Source of the DNA: Lysinibacillus sp.
GTDB lineage: Bacteria; Bacillota; Bacilli; Bacillales_A; Planococcaceae
DNA: 54,660 nt
NCBI GenBank assembly: GCA_031181585.1
Contig: JAPSKP010000012.1
Location: 1 to 54,660 of the forward strand
Reading direction: 5' to 3'
The notes beneath the pieces were generated by a model. It was given only the letters and a program-made list of their open reading frames with translations, was not told the origin of the DNA and made no database searches. How positions within the stretch are numbered: position 1 is the stretch's first letter; each line of letters begins with the position of its first letter. A program made the translations under genes and the position numbers. Of this stretch, positions 36,301-43,548 are shown piece after piece.

Positions 36301-36781
36301 TTTCCCTCGTCAGGCAAAAGCGCCTCATCTATGCCTTGCGGATTTCCTGAAAACAAAGGAATCCGGTGAGATGGATTATATTGCGCTGATGGTTGTAACA
36401 GCTGGGCACGGTGTATCTGAGAAGTCTCGTATGTTAAAGGAAGAAGGGAAATTTCTCGAAAGTCATGCTCTGCAAGCGACCGCGCTAGAGCTTGCTGAAG
36501 GATTTGCAGAGCGTATTCATCAGGAAATACGAGACCAATGGGGTTTCCCGGATGATGTTGATTTTACGATGCGCGACCGCTTTGCAGCAAAATACCAAGG
36601 ACAGCGCTTTAGCTTTGGCTATCCAGCTTGTCCAAACCTCGAAGATCAAGAAAAGCTGTTCAAGCTGTTGAAACCAGAGGATATAGGTGTTCACTTGACG
36701 GAAGGGTTTATGATGGAGCCGGAAGCAAGTGTATCGGCAATTGTTTTTGCCCACCCTGATGCAAGATACTTTAATGTATAA
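33356..36781 (+). CDS. metH: Cobalamin-dependent methionine synthase MetH
   Basis: MetH transfers a methyl group from methyl-tetrahydrofolate through cobalamin to homocysteine. The 1141-residue protein has the four expected modules: homocysteine domain with GGCCGTTPAHI (about 295), pterin domain (IGERTNVIGSRKFK near 342), B12 cap and binding domain with the lower-ligand motif GDVHDIGKNLV (about 723), and the C-terminal reactivation domain with YPACPNLEDQEKLF. I start at ATG 33356 (SD AAGGAG, 33341-33346); a TTG at 33329 in frame lies upstream of that SD. The host must make or import cobalamin. A hairpin follows the stop. Confidence 0.95.
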   Translation: MLNHPIYEQLEKRILIIDGAMGTMLQNEQLTPGDFGGEELDGCNENLVLTRPDVIKKVHQAYLEAGADIICTNTFGGTPLVLNEYALGHKAEEINVRAVELAKVAAEEFSTPEWPRFVAGAMGPTTKTLSVTGGITFEELEENFYLQAHALVKAGADLILLETSQDMLNVKAATVGIKRAFDELSVELPVMISGTIEPMGTTLAGQTIEAFYISIEHINPLSVGLNCATGPEFMTDHIRSLSELATSYVSCYPNAGLPDEEGCYHETPDSLSKKLRGFAEKGWLNIVGGCCGTTPAHIAAIREAVEDYTPRKRPEQTHGHAVSGIEPLQYDDSMRPLFIGERTNVIGSRKFKQLIIDGKFEEAAEIARAQVKNGAHVVDICLANPDRDEVEDMRQFMPEVVKKVKVPIVIDSTDEKVMEEALKFCQGKAIINSINLEDGEERFDAVMPLVKKYGAAVVVGTIDETGMAVSRERKLEVAERSYQLLTEKWGLAPEDIIFDPLMFPVGTGDEQYIGAAEETIEGIRLIKEKLPRTLTVLGVSNISFGLPPVGREVLNAVYLYHCTQAGLDYAIVNTEKLERYASIPEEEIKLANDLIFRTNDQTLADFTEFYRDKKKEKTAVSLPETVEGRLAYYILEGTKEGLIDDLNQALEIFDAPLDIINGPLMEGMAEVGRLFNDNQLIVAEVLQSAGVMKAAVGHLEQFMEKSESSASKGKMVLATVKGDVHDIGKNLVDIILSNNGFKVVDLGIKVTPAELIEAIRKEKPDFVGLSGLLVKSAQQMVLTAQDFKEADINVPIMVGGAALSRRFTETKIAPNYEGPVIYSKDAMEGLEMANRLVNPIERGKLEEELRASIEKRLEADSKRTQRPVAEMPKPVRTVADASVFEPKDLIRHVKRDYAVSHLYPYVNMRTLIGHHLGFKANVEKAIAEGDERAVQLKELVDGYLNDTTLKPSGMYQFFKAQAEGDDVVVYAEDGVTEIERFTFPRQAKAPHLCLADFLKTKESGEMDYIALMVVTAGHGVSEKSRMLKEEGKFLESHALQATALELAEGFAERIHQEIRDQWGFPDDVDFTMRDRFAAKYQGQRFSFGYPACPNLEDQEKLFKLLKPEDIGVHLTEGFMMEPEASVSAIVFAHPDARYFNV

Positions 36782-36791
36782 TAAGTTCACT

Positions 36792-36820
36792 GCTCCTGCT
36801 TTAGCAGGAGCTTCTTTCAA
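36792..36820 (+). terminator. Terminator of the methionine operon
   Basis: GCTCCTGC (36792-36799) pairs with GCAGGAGC (36804-36811); the tail TTCTTTC is moderate. Confidence 0.65.
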
Positions 36821-36838
36821 TTAAAAGGAGGAAGAAGA

Positions 36839-37324
36839 ATGATTAGACAAGCAACACGTGAAGATGTAGCTGATATACTGGAGATATTTAACTATAATAT
36901 TTGCCATAGTACAGCTATCTATTTATATGAGGAACAAACATTTGAGGAACGTATGGCATGGTTTGATGGAAAGGTAGAGGCAGGAGAGCCGATACTTATC
37001 TATGAGGTAGATGGGAAAGTAGGGGGCTATGCTACATATGGAAAATTCCGTCCGCATATTGCATATCAGTATACAATCGAAAACTCTGTCTATGTACATG
37101 AAAATTTTCAAAGACGCGGCATCGCGAAGGCGTTGATGCTTCAGTTGATCGAAGAAGCAAAAGCCCGGCATTATAAAACGATGATTGCTTGTATTGATGC
37201 CAGCAATGATGGCAGCAAATATATGCATGAAAAGCTTGGTTTTACCTACAAAGGTACGCTAGAGAATGTAGGTTATAAATTTGAAAAATGGCTTGATTTA
37301 GATATGTACCAGTTAGAATTATAA
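36839..37324 (+). CDS. GNAT acetyltransferase, phosphinothricin acetyltransferase-like
   Basis: The 161-residue protein has the GNAT core with the acetyl-CoA loop in NSVYVHENFQRRGIAKALM (RRGIAKA, about residues 97-103) and the late ACIDASNDGSKYMHEKLGF typical of the Pat/Bar/MnaT subgroup, which acetylates methionine derivatives or related amines. The real substrate is not known. SD AAAAGGAGG precedes ATG. It is just after metH but behind a terminator, so probably a separate unit. Confidence 0.85.
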   Translation: MIRQATREDVADILEIFNYNICHSTAIYLYEEQTFEERMAWFDGKVEAGEPILIYEVDGKVGGYATYGKFRPHIAYQYTIENSVYVHENFQRRGIAKALMLQLIEEAKARHYKTMIACIDASNDGSKYMHEKLGFTYKGTLENVGYKFEKWLDLDMYQLEL

Positions 37325-37378
37325 ATAACAGGTGCAATCTATACTTTCTTCCTATATCCAGTATATTAGAAAAATATA

Positions 37379-37592
37379 ATAGCCCGGATCGGCTGCTTGA
37401 AAATTGACCGCTCCTTAGTGAATGAAATTCGTATTTCTGCTAAAGGCGAGACAATTGTTACAGCATTTTTACGAGGGTAAAGCACCTGAATGTTGAGGGT
37501 CACAGCAGGGGATGGAACAGCTTATATAGTCGAAGAATGCCGGATACTATGTCAGCAAGTCGCTTCCTTTCAATAAACTGGTTGACCAATAG
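37379..37592 (+). pseudogene. Remnant of an EAL-domain c-di-GMP phosphodiesterase
   Basis: One frame reads ARIGCLKIDRSLVNEIRIS then KGETIVTAFLRG and stops at 37477-37479; the LKIDRSLV...IS.KG..IV.A pattern is the central EAL signature. After a damaged stretch another frame reads MEQLI, stop, SKNAGYYVSKSLPFNKLVDQ and stops at 37590-37592, matching the C-terminal GY..SKPLP part of EAL domains. The upstream two thirds of the gene, including the EAL triplet, are gone. It is a heavily decayed relic between the GNAT gene and des. Confidence 0.75.
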
Positions 37593-37623
37593 GACGGGCT
37601 GTCTACGTTCGTCTATTTTGTTG

Positions 37624-37645
37624 TGTCATATGACAACTGTCATAT
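37624..37645 (+). promoter_or_regulatory. Candidate DesR binding site upstream of des
   Basis: TGTCATATGACA (37624-37635) is a perfect palindrome, and a further half-site TGTCATA follows at 37638-37644. DesR of B. subtilis binds TGTCAT-type repeats upstream of the des promoter. The distance to des (about 90 nt) fits an activator site. Confidence 0.65.
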
Positions 37646-37732
37646 AAAAAAAATGATGTTTGCTTCTAGTGGTCCTACCACTTTCTTATTATGCTAGTGA
37701 TAGCGAATTAACAGTAAGAAAGAAGGGATTAT

Positions 37733-38776
37733 ATGACAACCATCCTTACAGATGCGGAGAAAACAAAAAAATTACGAAAAGAGGTGGCACCATTTGCTAA
37801 GTCGGAGAGACGTAAAAGCATTATGCAAATGGTGAACACACTTGGGCCTTTATTAGTTGCGTGGATTGCAGGTTTTTATTTATTGCAATTCTCTCCTTGG
37901 CTGACTGTTGCTTGTAGTGTTGTGGCGGCTGGCTTTGTAGTACGAACATTCATTATTTTCCATGATTGTACACACGGTTCATTTTTCAAAAGTAAAAAAG
38001 CGAACGATTACGTGGGATTTGTAACAGGTGTGCTGACTTCCTTCCCGTATGAAAAATGGAAGCGCGAGCATACAATTCATCATGCAACGAGCTCGAACTT
38101 GGACAAGCGCGGTATCGGGGATATCGATATGTTAACGGTTGAGGAATACATGGAAAAATCAAAGCTGGGACGTTTCGGTTACCGTGTTTACCGGAATCCG
38201 CTTGTAATGTTTGGACTTGGGCCAATCTATATGGTTCTTGTGCTGAACCGTTTCAACCGCAGTGATGCGAAGAAGAAAGAACGAATCAATACTCATCTAA
38301 CGACGTTGGCTATGGTAATTGTTTTAGGCTCTCTTATGTGGCTGACAAGCTGGCAGGCAGTTCTTTTAGTTTATGGTGTTACGCTGTTTATTGCAGGAGC
38401 ACTTGGTATATGGCTGTTCTATATTCAGCACACGTATGAAGATTCCTATTTCGAATACAATGAAGAATGGGATTATGTGAAGGCGGCTGTTGAAGGCAGT
38501 TCGTATTATAAGCTGCCGAAGCTTTTGCAGTGGATCACAGGCAATATCGGCTTCCACCACGTGCATCATTTATCGCCGCGTGTACCTAATTACCATTTAG
38601 AGGCAGCACACGAAGCTGTTCCGCCGTTGCAACGGGCAACAACGATTACATTAACGACAAGTTTTGAATCCGTCCGCTATAAGCTGTATGATCCACAGCA
38701 AAAGAAATTTGTAACGTTCAAGGAAGCAGAAGAAATTATTGCGCAACGTTCAAAGCGTTCTTCTAAAGCTGCGTAA
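37733..38776 (+). CDS. des: Membrane phospholipid fatty acid desaturase
   Basis: Des inserts a double bond into acyl chains of membrane lipids upon cooling. The 347-residue membrane protein carries the three histidine boxes that bind the di-iron centre: HDCTH (77-81), HTIHH (113-117) and HHVHH (275-279), with hydrophobic pairs of helices between. B. subtilis Des is 352 residues and works at position delta-5; the regiospecificity here is not readable. It is followed by desK and desR, the two-component system that controls it, as in B. subtilis, but a terminator lies between. Confidence 0.93.
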   Translation: MTTILTDAEKTKKLRKEVAPFAKSERRKSIMQMVNTLGPLLVAWIAGFYLLQFSPWLTVACSVVAAGFVVRTFIIFHDCTHGSFFKSKKANDYVGFVTGVLTSFPYEKWKREHTIHHATSSNLDKRGIGDIDMLTVEEYMEKSKLGRFGYRVYRNPLVMFGLGPIYMVLVLNRFNRSDAKKKERINTHLTTLAMVIVLGSLMWLTSWQAVLLVYGVTLFIAGALGIWLFYIQHTYEDSYFEYNEEWDYVKAAVEGSSYYKLPKLLQWITGNIGFHHVHHLSPRVPNYHLEAAHEAVPPLQRATTITLTTSFESVRYKLYDPQQKKFVTFKEAEEIIAQRSKRSSKAA

Positions 38777-38804
38777 TAGCTAAAGTAAATGATTTAATTA
38801 TAAG

Positions 38805-38850
38805 AAGTGTGGGCAAAGTTGATGCCGTCAACTTTGTCTGCACTTTTATT
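38805..38850 (+). terminator. Terminator between des and desK
   Basis: An 18-bp stem with two wobble pairs (38805-38822 with 38827-38844) is followed by TTTATTTT. Read-through may feed desKR. Confidence 0.8.
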
Positions 38851-38961
38851 TTCTAAAGCAAAAATAGTTTAGTAACTGAAGAGGCTAACATGAGGAAGGG
38901 GGGGCTTGGTGTTTTGGCGACCTCCTTTTGCTATAATAGAAGAAAAAGAAATGAGGATATT

Positions 38962-40095
38962 ATGCAAAGCTGGTACAGTATTATTCCTAAAAGTCCATGG
39001 CTGAGTATCTACATATGGGTTATTTTTTGCATTATGCCGTTCTTTTTCATTGTGCGCGAGTTTAGTCCACTTTATGTCGGTGTTGGCCTTGCAATGATTC
39101 TGCTCTATTTTTTATGTCATAAATTTTCTTTCCAGGCGAAGACGGGCCTTGTATATATGTGGATCAGCTTTCAAATGGTATTGAATATTGCGATGACGCT
39201 GATGTTCGGCTATATATATTTATCTTTATTTACAGCATTTTTTATTGGAAATATCAGACAGACGGTAGGCTTTTACATTATGTATGGTCTCCATATCGGG
39301 TTTACGGTACTTTCTATCGTAGCGGGCTATTTTATTTTCCTGGATATGTTTCTTACACAGACGCCGTTTATTATCATTGCGGTTATTGGTGTTGTGCTGT
39401 TGCCATTCACTCTCTTTACGCGAAATAAACGGGAAAACTTAGAAAGCGAATTAGAAACGGCAAAGGACCGGATTTCAGAATTGATTATTCATGAAGAACG
39501 CCAGCGAATTGCGCGGGATCTTCATGATACATTGGGGCAAAAGCTCTCGATGATTGGTTTGAAGAGTGATTTAGCTGCCAGACTAATCGAGAAGAATCCA
39601 CAGCAGGCTATTAGTGAGATTAGAGATATACGCCAGACAGCGAGTAGTGCTTTAAAAGAGGTACGTGAGCTCGTGGCAGATATGCGGGCAGTTAGAATAG
39701 AAGAAGAGCTATTGCGGGTAGAGCAGATTTTAAAAGCTGCTGAAATAGAGTTTAAGCTAGTAGGAGACTCGAAGGCCATTCGAATGCCTGCCCTTTACGA
39801 AAATGTAGTGAGTATGTGTCTAAAGGAAGCAGTAACCAATGTGGTGAAACATAGTCGCGCAACGCTCTGTACGGTAACCATTCTACAAAATGAAAATGAG
39901 TTATCTCTTTCTGTTAAAGATAACGGAGTTGGTATGGAAAAGAAATTCTCTTCTACAGGGAGTGGTCTGAAGGGTATGCGGGAGCGCATCGAATTCATTA
40001 ACGGGACGGTAGAGCTGAAAAAGGGACAAGGTACAGAATTGATTGTGCATATTCCTGTGGCGATTACACATCAAAAAGGAAGTGAAGAAGCATGA
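38962..40095 (+). CDS. desK: Thermosensor histidine kinase DesK
   Basis: DesK senses membrane thickness through its transmembrane helices and phosphorylates DesR in the cold. From ATG 38962 (MQSWYSIIPKSPW; SD GAGGA) the protein has 377 residues, close to B. subtilis DesK (370). About five membrane helices fill residues 15-160, then a linker coiled coil, the HisKA_3 phosphoacceptor in RIARDLHDTLGQKLSM, and an ATPase domain with NVVKHS and GSGLKGMRERI. An in-frame ATG at 38890 would add 24 non-conserved residues. The gene overlaps desR by 4 nt. Confidence 0.93.
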   Translation: MQSWYSIIPKSPWLSIYIWVIFCIMPFFFIVREFSPLYVGVGLAMILLYFLCHKFSFQAKTGLVYMWISFQMVLNIAMTLMFGYIYLSLFTAFFIGNIRQTVGFYIMYGLHIGFTVLSIVAGYFIFLDMFLTQTPFIIIAVIGVVLLPFTLFTRNKRENLESELETAKDRISELIIHEERQRIARDLHDTLGQKLSMIGLKSDLAARLIEKNPQQAISEIRDIRQTASSALKEVRELVADMRAVRIEEELLRVEQILKAAEIEFKLVGDSKAIRMPALYENVVSMCLKEAVTNVVKHSRATLCTVTILQNENELSLSVKDNGVGMEKKFSSTGSGLKGMRERIEFINGTVELKKGQGTELIVHIPVAITHQKGSEEA

Positions 40096-40697
40096 TTCGA
40101 ATTGTGATAGCAGAAGACCAGGGGATGCTGCTTGGCGCAATGAAGTCGCTGCTTAGTTTGGAAGAAGATATGGAAGTTGTAGGTCTCGCAAAAAATGGAG
40201 AAGAAGCCATTGAGCAAGTACGCAGCCTGAAGCCGGATATCTGCATTATGGACATAGAGATGCCGGTGAAAACGGGATTGGATGCTGCGGAAGCATTAAA
40301 GGATGAAGGTTGTAAAGTTATCATTTTGACAACCTTTGCACGTCCTGGCTATTTCGAGCGGGCACGGAAGGCAGGAGTACGGGGCTATTTGCTGAAAGAT
40401 AGCCCGATTGAGGAGCTTGTTAACTCCATCCGTATTATTATGGAGGGCCGACGCATCTATGCACCAGAGCTGGTGGACTTTGTGTATGAAGATGATAGCG
40501 AAAATCCTCTGACGGACCGGGAAAGCCAGGTGCTTGAGCTGGTAGCGGAAGGGAAAACCACAAAAGAAATAGCTGCTGAATTATATTTATCAGCGGGGAC
40601 AGTCCGTAATTATATCTCTACTATTTTAGATAAATTGGGTGTAGGCAACCGGATCGAAGCGATACAGCGCTTTAAGGAAAAAGGCTGGAATAAGTAA
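40092..40697 (+). CDS. desR: NarL-type response regulator DesR
   Basis: The 201-residue protein has a receiver domain (phosphoacceptor Asp54 in CIMDIEMP, Lys near KVIILTTFARPGYF) and a LuxR-type helix-turn-helix (LTDRESQVLELVAEGKTTKE, then SAGTVRNYISTILDKLG). When phosphorylated by DesK it activates des. ATG lies in the desK stop region, so kinase and regulator are translationally coupled. The candidate site at 37624-37645 is the likely target. Confidence 0.94.
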   Translation: MIRIVIAEDQGMLLGAMKSLLSLEEDMEVVGLAKNGEEAIEQVRSLKPDICIMDIEMPVKTGLDAAEALKDEGCKVIILTTFARPGYFERARKAGVRGYLLKDSPIEELVNSIRIIMEGRRIYAPELVDFVYEDDSENPLTDRESQVLELVAEGKTTKEIAAELYLSAGTVRNYISTILDKLGVGNRIEAIQRFKEKGWNK

Positions 40698-40726
40698 AGC
40701 GGCAGGGGAATCCTGCCGCTTTTTAG
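40697..40726 (+). terminator. Terminator of desKR
   Basis: AGCGGCAGG pairs with CCTGCCGCT (stem ending 40720), followed by TTTT. Confidence 0.82.
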
Positions 40727-40796
40727 TTATCCTATATTCTCAATCCTCTGTACTGAAAGCAAAAAAGCTTAAACTCAAGGGTGGTAGTAATGCTGT

Positions 40797-41765
40797 TTAC
40801 TTTTTCTTTGTTATACGGCCAAGAATAAAGGCACCAGCTGCTACTGCTAAAATGGTGTTCGTCTTCTTGTTAAATACTTGTTTTGTGACGAGGTTAATAT
40901 TTTGCGGACGTTCTGCTAAACGACGCATGTAATAGCCGTACCAATCTTTTCCGAATGGGACATAGGTGCAGAACTTGTATTCCTTTGCCAGTTCCTTCTG
41001 AAGATCAGTACGGAATCCGTATAGCATTTGGAATTCAAACTTCTCGTGAGAAATATTGTGATCTGCAGCAAATCGCTTTATATGGCTGATGATATTATGG
41101 TCATGTGTGGCGATGGACGTAAACTTTCCATGCAATAAATGGTATTCAATGAGCTCTAAAAAGTTAATATCGATATCTAGCTTATCCTGGTAGGCTACCT
41201 CTTCAGATTCCTGATAAGCACCTTTCACGATACGAAGGCGGTAATCTGTGAATTTTTCGATATCCTTCTTTGAACGCAGAAGATAGGATTGTATGACAGT
41301 ACCGACATTATCGAATACTTTATTCAACTCCTCGAGTATATCGAGTGTTGACTGCAATCGTGAATAGTCTTCCATATCCAAGTTAACAAAAATGCCGTAA
41401 CGGGAGGCATACTCGACAATTTCCCGTAAGTTGTCATAACAAAAATCGATGTCAATATCCAACCCTACCTGGGAGGGCTTCACTGAAATATGAGCATTCA
41501 ATTGCTGTGTATGAATTGCTTCGATGACTTCTAAAATATCTTCCTTTGCCTTAGTGGCAATGGTTTCGTCATATACGAATTCTCCAAGGTGATCAATTGT
41601 GGCTTCTATGCCCTCAGCATTCAGCTTTTTTACACTTTCAATCATTTCCTCTACATTAGTACCGGCAATAACACTTTGGGCACCAAGCCTTAAGCCGTAT
41701 TTTTGTGCTGCCGTATTCATTGTTTCATTTTTCGATAAATTAAGTAATATATCACGTAATGCCAT
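40797..41765 (-). CDS. Proline dehydrogenase
   Basis: This FAD enzyme oxidises proline to pyrroline-5-carboxylate as the first step of proline breakdown. The 322-residue barrel shows the family motifs RLRIVKGAYQESEEVAY, SIATHDHNII, FQMLYGFR and VPFGKDWYGYYMRRLAERPQN, the last being the substrate-binding Arg pair. It is slightly longer than B. subtilis PutB because of a C-terminal tail (NTILAVAAGAFILGRITKKK) that looks like a membrane anchor with a basic end, which would place it next to the quinone pool. The P5C dehydrogenase gene is not adjacent. Confidence 0.93.
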   Translation of the reverse strand: MALRDILLNLSKNETMNTAAQKYGLRLGAQSVIAGTNVEEMIESVKKLNAEGIEATIDHLGEFVYDETIATKAKEDILEVIEAIHTQQLNAHISVKPSQVGLDIDIDFCYDNLREIVEYASRYGIFVNLDMEDYSRLQSTLDILEELNKVFDNVGTVIQSYLLRSKKDIEKFTDYRLRIVKGAYQESEEVAYQDKLDIDINFLELIEYHLLHGKFTSIATHDHNIISHIKRFAADHNISHEKFEFQMLYGFRTDLQKELAKEYKFCTYVPFGKDWYGYYMRRLAERPQNINLVTKQVFNKKTNTILAVAAGAFILGRITKKK

Positions 41766-41834
41766 CCATAATCCCTCGCTTTCTTTCCATAAATTATAAC
41801 ATAGACGGGATTTTCCCTTCCTTTTTAGGACACA

Positions 41835-42593
41835 TTATTTTCTTAAAACAGCAATACGCTGCATCCGTTCATTAAACAATGTCGGGTAGACGAGAAAACC
41901 TAAAATGACGCTTGCTAAGGTAGCACATGTCAGCAAGGCAAAAATAATGAGAATTTGAAACTGAACAGCTTGAATCGGATCAGCCCCGCCGATGATTTGA
42001 CCGCTCATCATGCCGGGAAGCTGGACAAGCCCAATTGTCTTTTGCGATTCAATTGTAGGAATCATACTTGCTTTAATAGCACTCATTAAATGCCGGTGAA
42101 CAGCCTGCTTTGGAGTACCTCCAAGCGATAGAATCAACTCGGTTTCGTTTTCGTTTGCTTCAAGTTCAGCTCGGAAGCGATTCAGGAAAAGGACAGAGAG
42201 TACCATTGCATTTCCAATCATCATTCCGCTGATTGGAATAATATACTGAGCGGTTGCCGGGATGATTCCAAGTCCGAGCAATACTCCTTGTGTGACAAGT
42301 TCGACCGTAATTAATGTGACGGCGATTTTCACGGTTATACCAGGTATTCCTATACCCTTCTTTCGTGCATTTAATGTGGCAACGATAATCATAAATAAAA
42401 CCATAAGCAATATATACACGAAGCTATCCGTTTCAAATATGAAGTGAAGAACATATCCAATGGCTAAAAGCTGTACAACAGACCGGATAGTTGCAATGGT
42501 AATATCTTTTTCAAGACCAAGCTTTAACGACTTTGACAACACAAAAGGGATAAAGATGAAAATCAATGTGAGAGAGAGTGTACCGTATGTCAT
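41835..42593 (-). CDS. fetB: FetB-type ABC transporter permease
   Basis: The 252-residue protein has about seven membrane helices and belongs to the UPF0014/FetB family: RSVVQLLAIGYVLHFIF and LSLGGTPKQAVHRHLMSAIKASMIPTIES, TIGLVQLPGMMSGQIIGGADP are typical. In E. coli FetAB is reported to export iron and improve resistance to oxidative stress. Its ATG overlaps the stop of the ATPase gene by 4 nt. The metal exported here is an assumption by homology. Confidence 0.88.
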   Translation of the reverse strand: MTYGTLSLTLIFIFIPFVLSKSLKLGLEKDITIATIRSVVQLLAIGYVLHFIFETDSFVYILLMVLFMIIVATLNARKKGIGIPGITVKIAVTLITVELVTQGVLLGLGIIPATAQYIIPISGMMIGNAMVLSVLFLNRFRAELEANENETELILSLGGTPKQAVHRHLMSAIKASMIPTIESQKTIGLVQLPGMMSGQIIGGADPIQAVQFQILIIFALLTCATLASVILGFLVYPTLFNERMQRIAVLRK

Positions 42594-43315
42594 CGGGCAC
42601 CTCCATTCAAGAACTGCTGAACAGCTGGAATATCAGAACCTTCTAGAATGGATACATCGCCGGATGCAAGGAGCTCGCCACTGTGTAAAATCCATGTAAA
42701 ATCGCTCAATATTCTTGCTTGCCGCAAGTTATGTGTAATCCAAATAATTGTCACGCCGTATTTGCGGTTGATTTTTAAAATAAGCTCCTCGATTTCTTTT
42801 ACGGATGTTGGGTCAAGCGCTGAAGTGATTTCATCAAGCAATAAAATATCTGATTTGTTAATAAGTGTCCGAGCGATAGACAGCCTCTGTTTTTGTCCAC
42901 CTGATAGCTCTGTTGCTTCGCGATGTAAAAAAGAGGCATCGAGCTGGACATTTTCCAAGGCAGAAACGGCCTCTTCTTCTGTAAGGTGCTCCCCTTGCAG
43001 AGTACGCGGTAATGCTAAGTTTTCGTACACAGAACTCCGGAGAATGGGGGCGCTCTGTAAAGCGATGCCTACTTTGCGGCGAAGGGTTGTCGGCTCGTAT
43101 TCCTGTATTGGCTGGTTACCGATGAAGATGTCTCCGCTTGTAGGAGCGAGTAATCCATTGCACATTTTGAGCAATGTCGTCTTCCCGGCACCCGAAGGAC
43201 CCACAAGGGTTGTAATTTTTCCTTTATAAAAGATCCCATTGAGGTTGTGTAAAATCCTACGTTCTTTCGCTGTAAAGCAAAGGTCGCGTAATTCTATTGC
43301 AGGTTCAAGGTTCAC
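42590..43315 (-). CDS. fetA: FetA-type ABC transporter ATP-binding protein
   Basis: The 241-residue ATPase has Walker A GPSGAGKTTL (about 38-47), Q-loop, signature LSGGQKQR, Walker B ILLLDEITSALD and the switch His in WITHNLRQA. The pairing with a FetB permease identifies the transporter. The start is GTG (NLEPAIELRDL). It leads the two-gene operon on the minus strand. Confidence 0.9.
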   Translation of the reverse strand: MNLEPAIELRDLCFTAKERRILHNLNGIFYKGKITTLVGPSGAGKTTLLKMCNGLLAPTSGDIFIGNQPIQEYEPTTLRRKVGIALQSAPILRSSVYENLALPRTLQGEHLTEEEAVSALENVQLDASFLHREATELSGGQKQRLSIARTLINKSDILLLDEITSALDPTSVKEIEELILKINRKYGVTIIWITHNLRQARILSDFTWILHSGELLASGDVSILEGSDIPAVQQFLNGGAR

Positions 43316-43389
43316 AATGCATTCTCCTCAATCTATTTTCTTCTCCATACTTTTGGAAGCTGTTTATAAAAATTCACACCTTATTATAA

Positions 43390-43434
43390 CGCAAAAAAGC
43401 GCAGACAAAGCTTAGGGGAACTTTGCCTGCGCTT
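43390..43434 (-). terminator. Terminator of glnK-amt (minus strand)
   Basis: A 14-bp stem (43397-43410 with 43421-43434) is followed on the minus strand by TTTTTTGCG, about 115 nt beyond the amt stop. Confidence 0.8.
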
Positions 43435-43548
43435 GAAAACTCAAGAGGGGTTGAGTTTTCTTCCATTATGTTTGAAAGATTTGGGCTCCTTACTCAATAT
43501 ATCGTTTGGGGGACGATACTTGAAAAGGAACAAGGGTCTTGCTGGGAG

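Noticed and set aside
42648..43229. 193-codon plus-strand frame opposite the FetA-type ATPase
   Set aside because: It is an antisense shadow of the ATPase, with Cys/Ser-rich composition and no SD.
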